From contig JAUICO010000020.1 of NCBI GenBank assembly GCA_030427825.1, forward strand, positions 1 through 53,536: a stretch of DNA of 53,536 nt. The letters run 5' to 3'. Positions within the stretch are counted from its first letter, which is position 1. Each line of letters opens with the position of its first letter. The notes under the pieces are model-generated. The model was not told the DNA's origin. It saw nothing but the letters and a program-made list of their open reading frames with translations, and did no database searches. A program made the position numbers and the translations under genes. Source of the DNA: a bacterium. GTDB taxonomy: Bacteria > Myxococcota_A > Bradymonadia > REDH01. This document shows, one piece after another, positions 1-7,434 of the stretch.

Positions 1-1255
1 CGGCCTCGAGAATCTCCGGGATGCCGCGCAGGTCTGTCGAGAGCTTGGCGCCGTTCGGACACCCGGCGTTACATCGCCCGGAACCTCGGCAGCCGATCTC
101 GTTGCGTCGGATGGTCTCACAGCTGATACCGACCGACTGGCACGCTTGGCGGAAGAGCTCATTGCGAGCGCCCTGCACGTCGGCCTGGACCGGCCGCACG
201 CCCATGAAGTCCTCCACTTCATCGAAGTGCGGGGCGAGATCGTCTTTGCCGAGCCCATGTACGCCGTTTTCCCAGCTCCATCGCTCGAGGGCGTAGTCTG
301 CGGCGCGCATGCAGATGGCGGAGTTGTACACCGAGCCACCACCCAGGCAGCGCGGCTGCATCGTCGGGATAACCACGTTGCCGCGGGTCGTTCGCAACCC
401 GCTGTCCCAGTAATAGTTCGAGAGCGAATGCCCGATGTCCCTGGCGAATTCCTCCCGGCGGACGACCGGACCGGCTTCGACGACCACCACGTCCAGGCCC
501 TGCTGGATCAGCTTCCTCGCGGCGATCGCGCCGCCGGGGCCGCTGCCGACGACCACAACGTCGCAGGTGTCGACAATGTCGCTGCCATAGTCGCCGAACT
601 CGAAGAGCGACTCGTGCGAGAAGAGGTAGTGCCCCTGCGATGGCGGGAGCGGGGTCGGTAGGGGGCGCATCTCGGTAACTGTCGCCGTAGACGGGGACTC
701 TTCGACGTCCATCTCTACGTTATCCGCAGCCTCTCCCGGCGCGGCGGCGGCCGCTGCGTCCGCATCCACCTCTGCCTGCGTAGGAGCCCTGTCCAGGTCT
801 ACCGCAAGCGACGCCAGCTGCTTCAGGAGGGGGATCGGGTCGCGATCCCGAAGCTCGCCGTGAGTAACGCCAAGGTCCCTGGCCACCTCGTCGGAGCCGA
901 AATACGCCATCACGTACATCGAGCGCAGCGCCTGGAAGAGCATCCGGCGGCCATAGGAGCGGTGGTACTGCCAGGAGTCCAGGTAGGCGGTTCGCTTCTT
1001 CGGCGTCGCCTTCGTGAATCGTCCCTGGAGCTCCTTCGCCCACGCCGCGTATCCAAGCTCGAAGAGCATGAACATGCCGCGGAGCTGGGTGCGCTCGAAG
1101 GGCTCGATACGGCTGAGGAATCCGTCGATATACTCGACGGCGCGGGCGTCGTCGGAATCGAGCCCCTTCGCGGAGCTCGGAAGAATCGTGCGACCGATCG
1201 CGACGACGATGCGAGCTTCCGTCGCTGTGAAGACCTTGTATTGTGCTGTCGCCAT
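1..1255 (-). CDS. GMC-family FAD oxidoreductase with N-terminal helical domain (C-terminus cut by window edge)
   Basis: The frame is open from an ATG at 1255 to the window edge, giving the first 418 residues. Residues 1-120 form a helical domain resembling the gluconate 2-dehydrogenase subunit 3 type found in front of some GMC oxidoreductases. Residues 155-215 are an Ala/Glu/Pro-rich linker. The FAD-binding fold starts near 230 with VVVVGSGPGG (dinucleotide motif) and continues with the ADP-ribose acid VVVVEAG and the GMC signature region (PRCLGGGSVYNSAI). A cysteine-rich stretch (CRGSGRCNAGC) near 390 resembles that of long-chain alcohol and cholesterol oxidase-like members. It probably oxidises a hydroxyl group on a lipid or sterol; the substrate is not determinable because the catalytic C-terminus is missing. 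No signal peptide is visible. Confidence 0.85.
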   Translation of the reverse strand, partial: MATAQYKVFTATEARIVVAIGRTILPSSAKGLDSDDARAVEYIDGFLSRIEPFERTQLRGMFMLFELGYAAWAKELQGRFTKATPKKRTAYLDSWQYHRSYGRRMLFQALRSMYVMAYFGSDEVARDLGVTHGELRDRDPIPLLKQLASLAVDLDRAPTQAEVDADAAAAAAPGEAADNVEMDVEESPSTATVTEMRPLPTPLPPSQGHYLFSHESLFEFGDYGSDIVDTCDVVVVGSGPGGAIAARKLIQQGLDVVVVEAGPVVRREEFARDIGHSLSNYYWDSGLRTTRGNVVIPTMQPRCLGGGSVYNSAICMRAADYALERWSWENGVHGLGKDDLAPHFDEVEDFMGVRPVQADVQGARNELFRQACQSVGISCETIRRNEIGCRGSGRCNAGCPNGAKLSTDLRGIPEILEA

Positions 1256-1580
1256 CGGACCTGTCACCGAGTGAAGAGAGCCGCAGTCCGCGCCATCGGG
1301 ATCGACCCGACCGCCGCGGCGGCGCACCCTCACAGTATTGTCCTCCGGCGGTCAAGTGGACCCTGGAGCCGACTGCGATGAAAGGGGCTCGGCGCGTGAG
1401 ATATCTTGACCGCGTCGCCTCTGCGGTGGCAGTGGATGAGATTCCGAGCGCGCTGTGGCTGGAGCTTGTCTGGTTCCTGCGGTGTCCGCATCACGCGCAA
1501 TCGGTGTTCGCCGATGGGGCTATGTGCCCTTTTCTGTCCGCAAATGGATGCGCGGGCCTCAATCCTACACGGAGATACTT
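1256..1580. other. Intergenic region between divergent genes (325 bp)
   Basis: This gap separates the minus-strand oxidoreductase from the plus-strand lipoprotein and must hold both promoters. No convincing -35/-10 pair was picked out. It contains the 10-mer TGAGATATCT at 1397-1406, which recurs at 2637-2646 across the stop codon of the lipoprotein gene. Short open frames run through it on both strands but none has a ribosome binding site or recognisable protein. Confidence 0.5.
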
Positions 1581-2639
1581 GTGAAAAACACTTCAACTCG
1601 AAAGCTGATCTGCCTGGTCAGCGCAGCCCTGCTCTGCAGCGTCGCTGTTGCCTGCAAAAAGGACAAGAAGAGCGAAGATGAAGGCGCCTCTGAAGGCGGC
1701 GGCGGTGGTGGCGGCGGCCTTGTGCTCAACGGCACCATGGAAGCCGAGCGCTCGCAGACCATTCAGGTCTGGGGCACGACACAGTCCTCAGAAACCCACG
1801 GGAGCGGCTGCTTCGCCGGCTACCTTCCGAGTGAGCCGCAGCTGACCTTCACCGTCGAGACCCCGACGGAAGCTCGCGCCGTCGCAACATCGGTCGGCAA
1901 CGACCTGACGATGGTCATCGTTGGCCCCGGCGGTCCCTACTGCAACGACGACTTCGACGGCCTCAACCCCGGCTTCCAGCAGACCTGGCAGCCCGGCGAG
2001 TACACCGCCTACGTCGGCACCTACTCAGAGATCGCGCAGGACGCAGCCGTCGAAGCTACTGCGACGATGGGTCCGCCGCAGGAAGGCGGCGCAGGCCTGG
2101 GCGGCGCTGCCGCAGGCCTCGGTGACGCACTGAACCAGCTCGGCAACAGCGCCGGCGCGGCTCTCGGAAACCTCGGTGAAGGCGCTCAGAACGCTGTCAA
2201 CCAGCTCGGCAACGCCCTCGGTGGCAACGCCGCCAACGCCACACCGCCGAACCCGGACGCAACGCCGCGAAACGGCGCGATCACCCGCGCTGCCGGCGCT
2301 GCCGCTACCACCCAGGCGATCGTCGCCGGCGGTAGCGACCAGGCCAACTCGATGAACCTCGGCGCAGGCTGCACCGGCCTCATCACCTCGGCATCGCCGA
2401 ACGTGCGCCTCTCGTACACCCCCGGCACCCAGGGCATGAAGGTTTCGGTGACATCTGAGACCGACACCACCCTCGTGATCCGCGCTCCGGACGGAACCTG
2501 GCACTGCAACGACGACGACGAGGGGCTCAACCCCGGCGTCACGATCGCTGCACCCGCCGCAGGCGACTACAACATCTGGGTTGGCACCTTCCTGCCCGGA
2601 AACGAGCCCGCCGGTACCCTTACGGTTCAGGAAATCTGA
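1581..2639 (+). CDS. Putative lipoprotein with two repeated PPC-like beta domains
   Basis: The GTG at 1581 is chosen because GGAGA lies just upstream and the protein then opens with a Lys/Arg n-region, a hydrophobic stretch and a lipobox-like VAVAC at about residue 24, followed by a Lys/Glu and poly-Gly tether. Two homologous domains follow (roughly residues 50-150 and 255-350). Each has an early GC, a hydrophobic T/D-rich strand and the closing block CNDD-x2-GLNPG...PGEYTAYVGT or CNDDDEGLNPG...AGDYNIWVGT. This resembles pre-peptidase C-terminal (PPC) beta sandwiches. An Ala/Gly/Asn-rich linker with repeated LGNxLG/NQLGN units joins them. No catalytic motif is present; a surface binding or structural role is inferred. 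The frame is open further upstream to 1455, but that would bury the signal peptide. Confidence 0.8.
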   Translation: MKNTSTRKLICLVSAALLCSVAVACKKDKKSEDEGASEGGGGGGGGLVLNGTMEAERSQTIQVWGTTQSSETHGSGCFAGYLPSEPQLTFTVETPTEARAVATSVGNDLTMVIVGPGGPYCNDDFDGLNPGFQQTWQPGEYTAYVGTYSEIAQDAAVEATATMGPPQEGGAGLGGAAAGLGDALNQLGNSAGAALGNLGEGAQNAVNQLGNALGGNAANATPPNPDATPRNGAITRAAGAAATTQAIVAGGSDQANSMNLGAGCTGLITSASPNVRLSYTPGTQGMKVSVTSETDTTLVIRAPDGTWHCNDDDEGLNPGVTIAAPAAGDYNIWVGTFLPGNEPAGTLTVQEI

Positions 2640-2682
2640 GATATCTCCAGATGTCGCCGACCGGCGACGTCACGAGCACCTG

Positions 2683-2717
2683 CGCGCCCGCCTCTGTTGC
2701 GGGCGCGTCGCGTTTTT
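2683..2717 (+). terminator. Rho-independent terminator after the lipoprotein gene
   Basis: A perfect 9-bp stem (CGCGCCCGC at 2683-2691 and GCGGGCGCG at 2699-2707) closes a 7-nt loop and is followed within 6 nt by five T residues (2713-2717). It lies 43 bp after the lipoprotein stop and before the next gene. Confidence 0.8.
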
Positions 2718-2762
2718 GCCACACAGCGACGGCTGCTGCGTGATCACAGCTCGGGGGACAAC

Positions 2763-3800
2763 ATGGGAAGCGGAAAGCGGAGCGCCGTCACAGGTGGCGT
2801 CGGATTCGTGGGCAGACACCTGGTCGACGCGCTGGTGCAGCGTGGCGATGATGTCGTGCTCCTGGATGTCGCGTCGGACCCGGGACGCGACGGGGTCGAC
2901 TTCAGACATGTAGATATTCGTGATGTCGATGCCATTCGTGACGCGATTCGAGGCTGTGAAGTCGTCTATCACAACGCTTCCGTCGTCCACACAAAGCAGA
3001 ATCGCGAAGAGTTTGTCTGGAGTGTGAATCTGGGCGGAACCGAAAATGTGATGCAGGCCTGCAGAGACGAGGGGGTCTCGAAGCTCGTCTACGTCAGCTC
3101 GGGTAGCGTCGTGTACAACGGCGAAGATGTGCAAAACGGCGCCGAGGACATGCCCTACGCTGCCGTCTCGCAGGCGCCCTACGCCGATAGCAAGATCGCA
3201 GCAGAGAAGGCCGTGCTCGCCGCGAGCGACGACACACTCAGGACCTGCGCGATTCGACCACACGTCGTGTTCGGGCCCGGCGACCTCCGATTCCTGCCGA
3301 ATATTCTCTCGCGAGCGCGAGACGGAAAGCTGAAGTACCGCGTCGGTAACGGCCCCTGGCTCTCAGACTTCACGTACGTCTCGAACCTGATCGATGCGCT
3401 CCTTCTCGCCGAATCCGGCCTTGAGTCCGGCGTCGCTTGTGGCGAGGCCTATTTCATCACGAACGGTGAACCGATGGGCTTCTTCGACTTCGTGAGCGAT
3501 GTTGTCTCGCGTCTGGGCTATCCCCCGGTGACGAAGCATGTGCCCTGGCAGCTCGCGTACGGCGTGGCAGCGATCAAGGAGAGTATCGACACCCTCCGCG
3601 GCGGAAAAATGCGGCAGGAGGACGGGATTTCTCGCTTCGCCATCCGATACATGTGCTCACACCACTACTTCAGCATCGAAAAGGCGCGCCGTGAGCTGGG
3701 ATACGAACCCCGAGTGCTCATGGATGAAGGCATCCATCTGACCGTCGACAACGCGAAGAAAGTGGGCATGGACGCGGCCATCGAGGGCGCAATCGCCTGA
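2763..3800 (+). CDS. NAD(P)-dependent SDR, 3-beta-hydroxysteroid dehydrogenase/epimerase-like
   Basis: The 345-residue product is an extended short-chain dehydrogenase. It has the cofactor motif TGGVGFVG at residues 10-17, a VVYHNASVVH segment after the third beta strand, the active-site pair Tyr-x3-Lys in YADSK with the upstream VSSGSVV serine, and the downstream IRPHVVFGPGD block typical of 3-beta-HSD and sterol C4-decarboxylase-type enzymes. ATG 2763 has a purine-rich GGGGGA upstream; an in-frame ATG further upstream (2697) lies within the preceding terminator region and was rejected. A terminator separates it from the lipoprotein gene. The substrate (3-hydroxysteroid, sterol or other isoprenoid) is not fixed by the sequence; neighbouring lipid genes make a lipid substrate plausible. 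Confidence 0.85.
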   Translation: MGSGKRSAVTGGVGFVGRHLVDALVQRGDDVVLLDVASDPGRDGVDFRHVDIRDVDAIRDAIRGCEVVYHNASVVHTKQNREEFVWSVNLGGTENVMQACRDEGVSKLVYVSSGSVVYNGEDVQNGAEDMPYAAVSQAPYADSKIAAEKAVLAASDDTLRTCAIRPHVVFGPGDLRFLPNILSRARDGKLKYRVGNGPWLSDFTYVSNLIDALLLAESGLESGVACGEAYFITNGEPMGFFDFVSDVVSRLGYPPVTKHVPWQLAYGVAAIKESIDTLRGGKMRQEDGISRFAIRYMCSHHYFSIEKARRELGYEPRVLMDEGIHLTVDNAKKVGMDAAIEGAIA

Positions 3801-3941
3801 CGCCATTCCGCTCTACGGCGGCGCGGTAGCCGCCCGGTGCCCGCTGCGTTCGTTGTGACGCCTTCTCATCACCGCAGTCGGGCGCTGCGTCGCATGGAAG
3901 CTCAACACCGCCGGCTCCACTGACGTGAACCTGCAAAGCAT

Positions 3942-3979
3942 TTGACAGTCCCACGAATCGCAGTATGACGTTGTCATAC
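3942..3979 (+). promoter_or_regulatory. Sigma70-like promoter overlapped by a 17-bp operator palindrome, upstream of the lipase
   Basis: TTGACA at 3942-3947 and TATGAC at 3964-3969 are separated by 16 bp. The -10 element lies inside a perfect inverted repeat, GTATGAC-GTT-GTCATAC (3963-3979), and a further half site TCATACG follows at 3985-3991. A repressor dimer bound here would block the promoter. The architecture fits TetR-type control but the regulator is not in the window. Confidence 0.65.
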
Positions 3980-4006
3980 GTTTTCATACGATTCGGGGGA
4001 CAGTCA

Positions 4007-4852
4007 ATGACGACGGCAATTCAGACGCAGACGCAGGCGGGGGGACGGGAGTGGGGTTCGTGGTTTCTGCGAAGCGCGGGACGCTTCTTCACCCGCTTCG
4101 GACGCTGCGCCGCAAAGGAGGCGTCCGAGCTCGGACATTGGGCGGTGCGTAGCGCAGGGAGCATTGATCGCGATCTGGTGGCGCACCTGCCCCACGTTCC
4201 CTTCATGGCCGCGACCATGTTTCTGCCCCGGCACAACCGCGTCGTTCCTCTGGCAGACGATGGCCACGCGCCTCTTATCTTCATCCATGGACTCGGCGGT
4301 CGCGCCGGAAACTTCGCCCTGATGCGCACCGTATTCGGTGCCCTCGGGCGGCGGCGATGTTACTCATTTGACTACAGTCGCATACACTCACTCGAAGAAC
4401 TGGAGTCCCAGCTGGTCGAGTACATCGACCGGATTGTGGCGGAGAATGGACTCAGAAAGGGAGAGCAGATCGACGTCGTCGCCCACTCGATGGGAGGCAT
4501 CGCGATCCGACTCGCCATGACGACGCCGCGCATCCGAAAACGCATGCGGCGCGTGGTGACGCTGGGAACGCCGCACCGGGGGACCCACATCGCACGCTGG
4601 GCGCAGTCGGATTACACGAAGGGCCTGCGCCCGGACTCGGCGATGTTCGAGCGACTCCATCGCAGCGAGAAGCGGGCGCGGGTCAAGCCGAAGCTGACGG
4701 CGTTCTGGTCAAGGAAGGACATCATTGTGCTTCCCGCTGAGAACGCGACGCACCCGGACGCTGAGAACGTCGAGGCGCCCGGCTTCACGCACCTGACCTA
4801 TCTGACGAACGGGCGCTTCGCGGTGAACCTCTTCGCCCTGCTCGCAGAGTAG
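4007..4852 (+). CDS. Alpha/beta-hydrolase lipase (triacylglycerol lipase-like)
   Basis: The 281-residue product has the lipase order of motifs: oxyanion loop HGLGG at 94-98, nucleophile elbow AHSMGG with Ser161, GTPHRGT after the elbow, acid Asp238 (RKDIIVLP) and His262 (GFTHLTYL). A basic N-terminal 80 residues without a clear cleavable signal precedes the fold. ATG 4007 is preferred over the in-frame ATG 3965 because GGGGGA (3995-4000) sits 6 nt upstream, and 3965 lies inside the promoter/operator palindrome. It would release fatty acids from acylglycerols or similar esters. The acyl-CoA dehydrogenase pair and lipid operon downstream suggest a role in lipid mobilisation. Confidence 0.85.
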   Translation: MTTAIQTQTQAGGREWGSWFLRSAGRFFTRFGRCAAKEASELGHWAVRSAGSIDRDLVAHLPHVPFMAATMFLPRHNRVVPLADDGHAPLIFIHGLGGRAGNFALMRTVFGALGRRRCYSFDYSRIHSLEELESQLVEYIDRIVAENGLRKGEQIDVVAHSMGGIAIRLAMTTPRIRKRMRRVVTLGTPHRGTHIARWAQSDYTKGLRPDSAMFERLHRSEKRARVKPKLTAFWSRKDIIVLPAENATHPDAENVEAPGFTHLTYLTNGRFAVNLFALLAE

Positions 4853-4866
4853 GGCGCCGCCAGGCC

Positions 4867-4906
4867 AAAAACGCGAAAACCGGACGCTGACAGGCAGCCT
4901 CCGGTT
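4867..4906 (-). terminator. Terminator of the glutamine synthetase gene
   Basis: Read on the minus strand, AACCGGA...TCCGGTT (4906-4900 and 4884-4878) forms a 7-bp stem around a 15-nt loop, extended by GCG/CGC-rich flanks and followed by TTTTCGCGTTTTT. It lies 45 bp after the glutamine synthetase stop and between two convergent genes. Confidence 0.6.
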
Positions 4907-4951
4907 CGCTGGTGGTCTCAGACCGTCGCCGAGCGAATGCTCAGCTCGGAA

Positions 4952-5947
4952 TCAAACGCCGCAGATGGTCTCGAGGATGACTCGCGTGACGCGGTACGGG
5001 TCCATGTTCGCGTTCGGACGTCGGTCCTCTGCGTAGCCCTTCTTGTCGATGGCGCACTGCCACGGGATTCGGATAGAAGCACCACGGTCAGAGACGCCGT
5101 AGCTGAAGGTCTTGTAAGACGCCGTCTCGTGCTTGCCGGTGAGGCGCTCTTCGATGCCGTGTCCGTAGTTCTCGATGTGGTACTCGGTTCGCTTGCCGAG
5201 CGCTTCGCAGGCCGCGATGATCGCGTCGTAGCTCTCACGCATCTCCTTGGTGGAGAAGTTCGTGTGACAGCCGGCGCCGTTCCAGTCGCCGCGCATGGGC
5301 TTGCCTTCGAGCGAGACTTCGACGTCGTAGGTCTCAGCGATGCGGTAGAGGAGGTATCGGGCCATCCAGACGTGGTCGGAACACTCCAGGGCGGTGAGCG
5401 GTCCAATCTGGAACTCCCACTGACCGGGCATGACTTCGGCGTTGATTCCGGAGATGCCGAGTCCCGCATACAGGCAGGCTTCGAGGTGCTTCTCGACGAT
5501 ATCGCGGCCGGCAACGAGGGTTGCGCCGACGCCGCAGTAGTAGGGTCCCTGCGGTCCCGGAAATGATCGCTCGGGGAAACCGTAGGGCCAGCCGCCCTTC
5601 ATGAAGGTGTATTCCTGCTCAAGGCCAAACCAGGTGTCGTGAGCGGCCGCGGCTTCAGCCTTGGGACGGCACTGTGCACGGGTGTTGGTCGGGTGCGGTG
5701 TGCCGTCGACGAGGTTCACCTCGCAGAGGACAAGCACGTCATCCGGTCCGCGGAAGGGATCCGGGCAGGTGAAGACCGGTCGCAGCATGCAGTCGGATGC
5801 GTCGCCGGTCGCCTGATTCGTCGACGAGCCGTCGAAGCCCCAGTCAGGCAGATCTTTGCCCTTCTTGATGACCTTGGTCTTCGAACGGATGAGAGCGTCC
5901 GGCTCGGTTCCGTCAATCCAGATGTATTCAGCTCGAATCATAGACAT
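4952..5947 (-). CDS. glnII: Glutamine synthetase, type II (eukaryotic-like)
   Basis: The 331-residue protein joins glutamate and ammonia using ATP. It is much shorter than GSI (about 470) and carries GSII landmarks: WGFDGSST near the N-terminus, NAEVMPGQWEFQIG, GAGCHTNFST, then an HIENYGHGIEERLTGKHETA block with RGASIRIP, and EDRRPNANMDPYRVT near the end. ATG 5947 is supported by AGGAG 8 nt upstream; the open frame continues to 6022 but without a ribosome site. The gene is divergent from the acyl-CoA dehydrogenase gene and the shared region holds a 20-bp palindrome at 6143-6162. GSII lacks the adenylylation-site C-terminus of GSI, so control is likely transcriptional (inference). Confidence 0.95.
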   Translation of the reverse strand: MSMIRAEYIWIDGTEPDALIRSKTKVIKKGKDLPDWGFDGSSTNQATGDASDCMLRPVFTCPDPFRGPDDVLVLCEVNLVDGTPHPTNTRAQCRPKAEAAAAHDTWFGLEQEYTFMKGGWPYGFPERSFPGPQGPYYCGVGATLVAGRDIVEKHLEACLYAGLGISGINAEVMPGQWEFQIGPLTALECSDHVWMARYLLYRIAETYDVEVSLEGKPMRGDWNGAGCHTNFSTKEMRESYDAIIAACEALGKRTEYHIENYGHGIEERLTGKHETASYKTFSYGVSDRGASIRIPWQCAIDKKGYAEDRRPNANMDPYRVTRVILETICGV

Positions 5948-6142
5948 TGCGCGTACTCCTGTGTTCGCTTTTGCGCCGCCACACTGTTGCAACCTGCGTG
6001 CCAACTCGATTGCGGCGCGCACGATGTGCGGCGGCTATTCGTCGTCAACGCGGTCGTCAATATCGGACAGCGAAGAACGCGATCCCTGCGGTACATCGGA
6101 ACGCGGCGAGGATTCCCACCAATATGTAGTTTGGCTCGAATT

Positions 6143-6162
6143 TTCCTACAAAATTGTAGGAA
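6143..6162. promoter_or_regulatory. 20-bp palindrome in the glnII / acyl-CoA dehydrogenase divergent region
   Basis: TTCCTACAAAATTGTAGGAA is a 9-2-9 perfect inverted repeat. On the minus strand, TTGTAG within it is followed after 17 bp by TACATA, a plausible weak -35/-10 pair for glnII, so a bound repressor would cover the -35. The inner TACA...TGTA resembles operators of winged-helix repressors such as BlaI/CopY, but the spacing differs and no such regulator is present in the window. Confidence 0.5.
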
Positions 6163-6231
6163 CAGCGCCCGTTGCTGCGCGCTCGCACAGCTGCCGTGAA
6201 GTGGACGGCGATTCGCGATACGGGAAGCTGC

Positions 6232-7434
6232 ATGCACATCGCCCTGCCAGAAGCCACGATCGAGCTCCGCAACCGCCTGCGCAGGCGACTCGAGACCCTG
6301 CTGACGCCGGCACTTTGCGACGAGCTCGCGCAGCTTGAGGCCGGCGAAGGCGGCCCTCTACATCGATCGGCGATCAAGGCGCTGGCCGACGAAGGCTGGT
6401 TGGGCTTCGGATGGCCGACAGAGTACGGCGGGCGCGGGCACTGTGCCGTCGATCAATTCGTCTTCTTCGACGAGCTGCAGCGCGCGGGCTTCCCCTTCCC
6501 CATCCTCAGCCTGACGACGGTGGGACCTACCCTGATGCGCTTCGGTACCGACGCGCAGAAGCGGCGCTTCCTGCCCGCGATTCTCCGAGCAGAAGCCGAC
6601 TTTGCGATCGGCTACACAGAGCCCGGCGCCGGAACCGACCTGGCCGGACTGAAGACGACCGCCCGCCGTGACGGTGACGTCTACGTGATCAACGGCCGTA
6701 AGATGTGGTCCAGTCACGCGATGCACGCAGATTTTCTCTGGCTCGCGGTGCGCACCGATCCGGCGGCAGAGCGCCACCGCGGACTCAGCGTCATGATCGT
6801 GCCGCGCGATGCGACCGGCGTGAGCGTAACCCCCATCCGCACCCTCGGCGACAACAACACCGCTGCCGTCTACCTCGACGAGGTGCGGGTTCCGGTCGAC
6901 CATCGCGTCGGCGACGAGCACGGCGGGTGGCAGATCATCACGAACCAGCTCAATCACGAGCGCGTCGCGATCGCCTCCCCCGGCCACCTCAGCGTGTTTG
7001 TCGATGCGGTACTCGGTTGGGCTCTCAGCACCCCACATCCGGCCGGCGGCGTCTACTTCGATCACAGCTCGGTGCGGCTTCCGATCGCCGAAGTGGTCGC
7101 GGGCCTCGAGCTGCTGCGACTGCAGAACTGGAGGCAGGCCTGGGCAATCGACGGGGACTGCCTCGAAGCCGCCGACGCATCCGCAGTAAAGGTGCACAGC
7201 TCTGAACTCTTCCAGCGCGCCTATCGCACGTTGATGGAGGTCATCGGCCCGGCGGCGGCCCTGCGGCGAGACGCCCACGGCGCCTTCCTCGCCGCGCACG
7301 CCGAGCGCTACTACCGCTCCCTGCTGCCCTTTACCTTCGGCGGCGGCACCAACGAAGTACAGCGCGACATGATCGCGATGATGGGGGGCGGCCTCACGAG
7401 AACCGGCTACGGGCAGGCTCGAGGCCGACAATGA
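6232..7434 (+). CDS. Acyl-CoA dehydrogenase (first of a pair)
   Basis: The 400-residue flavoprotein would introduce a 2,3-double bond in an acyl-CoA. It has the acyl-CoA dehydrogenase signature YTEPGAGTDLAGLKTTA, the NGRKMWSSHA segment, LGDNNTAAVYLDEVRVP, the NHERVAI helix and a C-terminal TFGGGTNEVQRDMIA block. ATG 6232 is preceded by GGGAAG; the frame stays open to 6172 but the homologous region starts after this Met. The stop overlaps the next ATG by 4 bp (ATGA), and the next gene encodes a diverged dehydrogenase. This pairing resembles the heteromeric enzymes known from actinobacterial steroid side-chain degradation, a similarity of arrangement only. Confidence 0.9.
   Translation: MHIALPEATIELRNRLRRRLETLLTPALCDELAQLEAGEGGPLHRSAIKALADEGWLGFGWPTEYGGRGHCAVDQFVFFDELQRAGFPFPILSLTTVGPTLMRFGTDAQKRRFLPAILRAEADFAIGYTEPGAGTDLAGLKTTARRDGDVYVINGRKMWSSHAMHADFLWLAVRTDPAAERHRGLSVMIVPRDATGVSVTPIRTLGDNNTAAVYLDEVRVPVDHRVGDEHGGWQIITNQLNHERVAIASPGHLSVFVDAVLGWALSTPHPAGGVYFDHSSVRLPIAEVVAGLELLRLQNWRQAWAIDGDCLEAADASAVKVHSSELFQRAYRTLMEVIGPAAALRRDAHGAFLAAHAERYYRSLLPFTFGGGTNEVQRDMIAMMGGGLTRTGYGQARGRQ

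Noticed and set aside
146..661. Plus-strand open frame of 171 codons
   Set aside because: It is antisense to the FAD-binding domain of the GMC oxidoreductase, whose motifs are unmistakable on the minus strand.
720..1355. Minus-strand open frame of 211 codons
   Set aside because: It is in another frame of the GMC oxidoreductase gene and gives an Arg/Gly-rich sequence typical of out-of-frame high-GC DNA.
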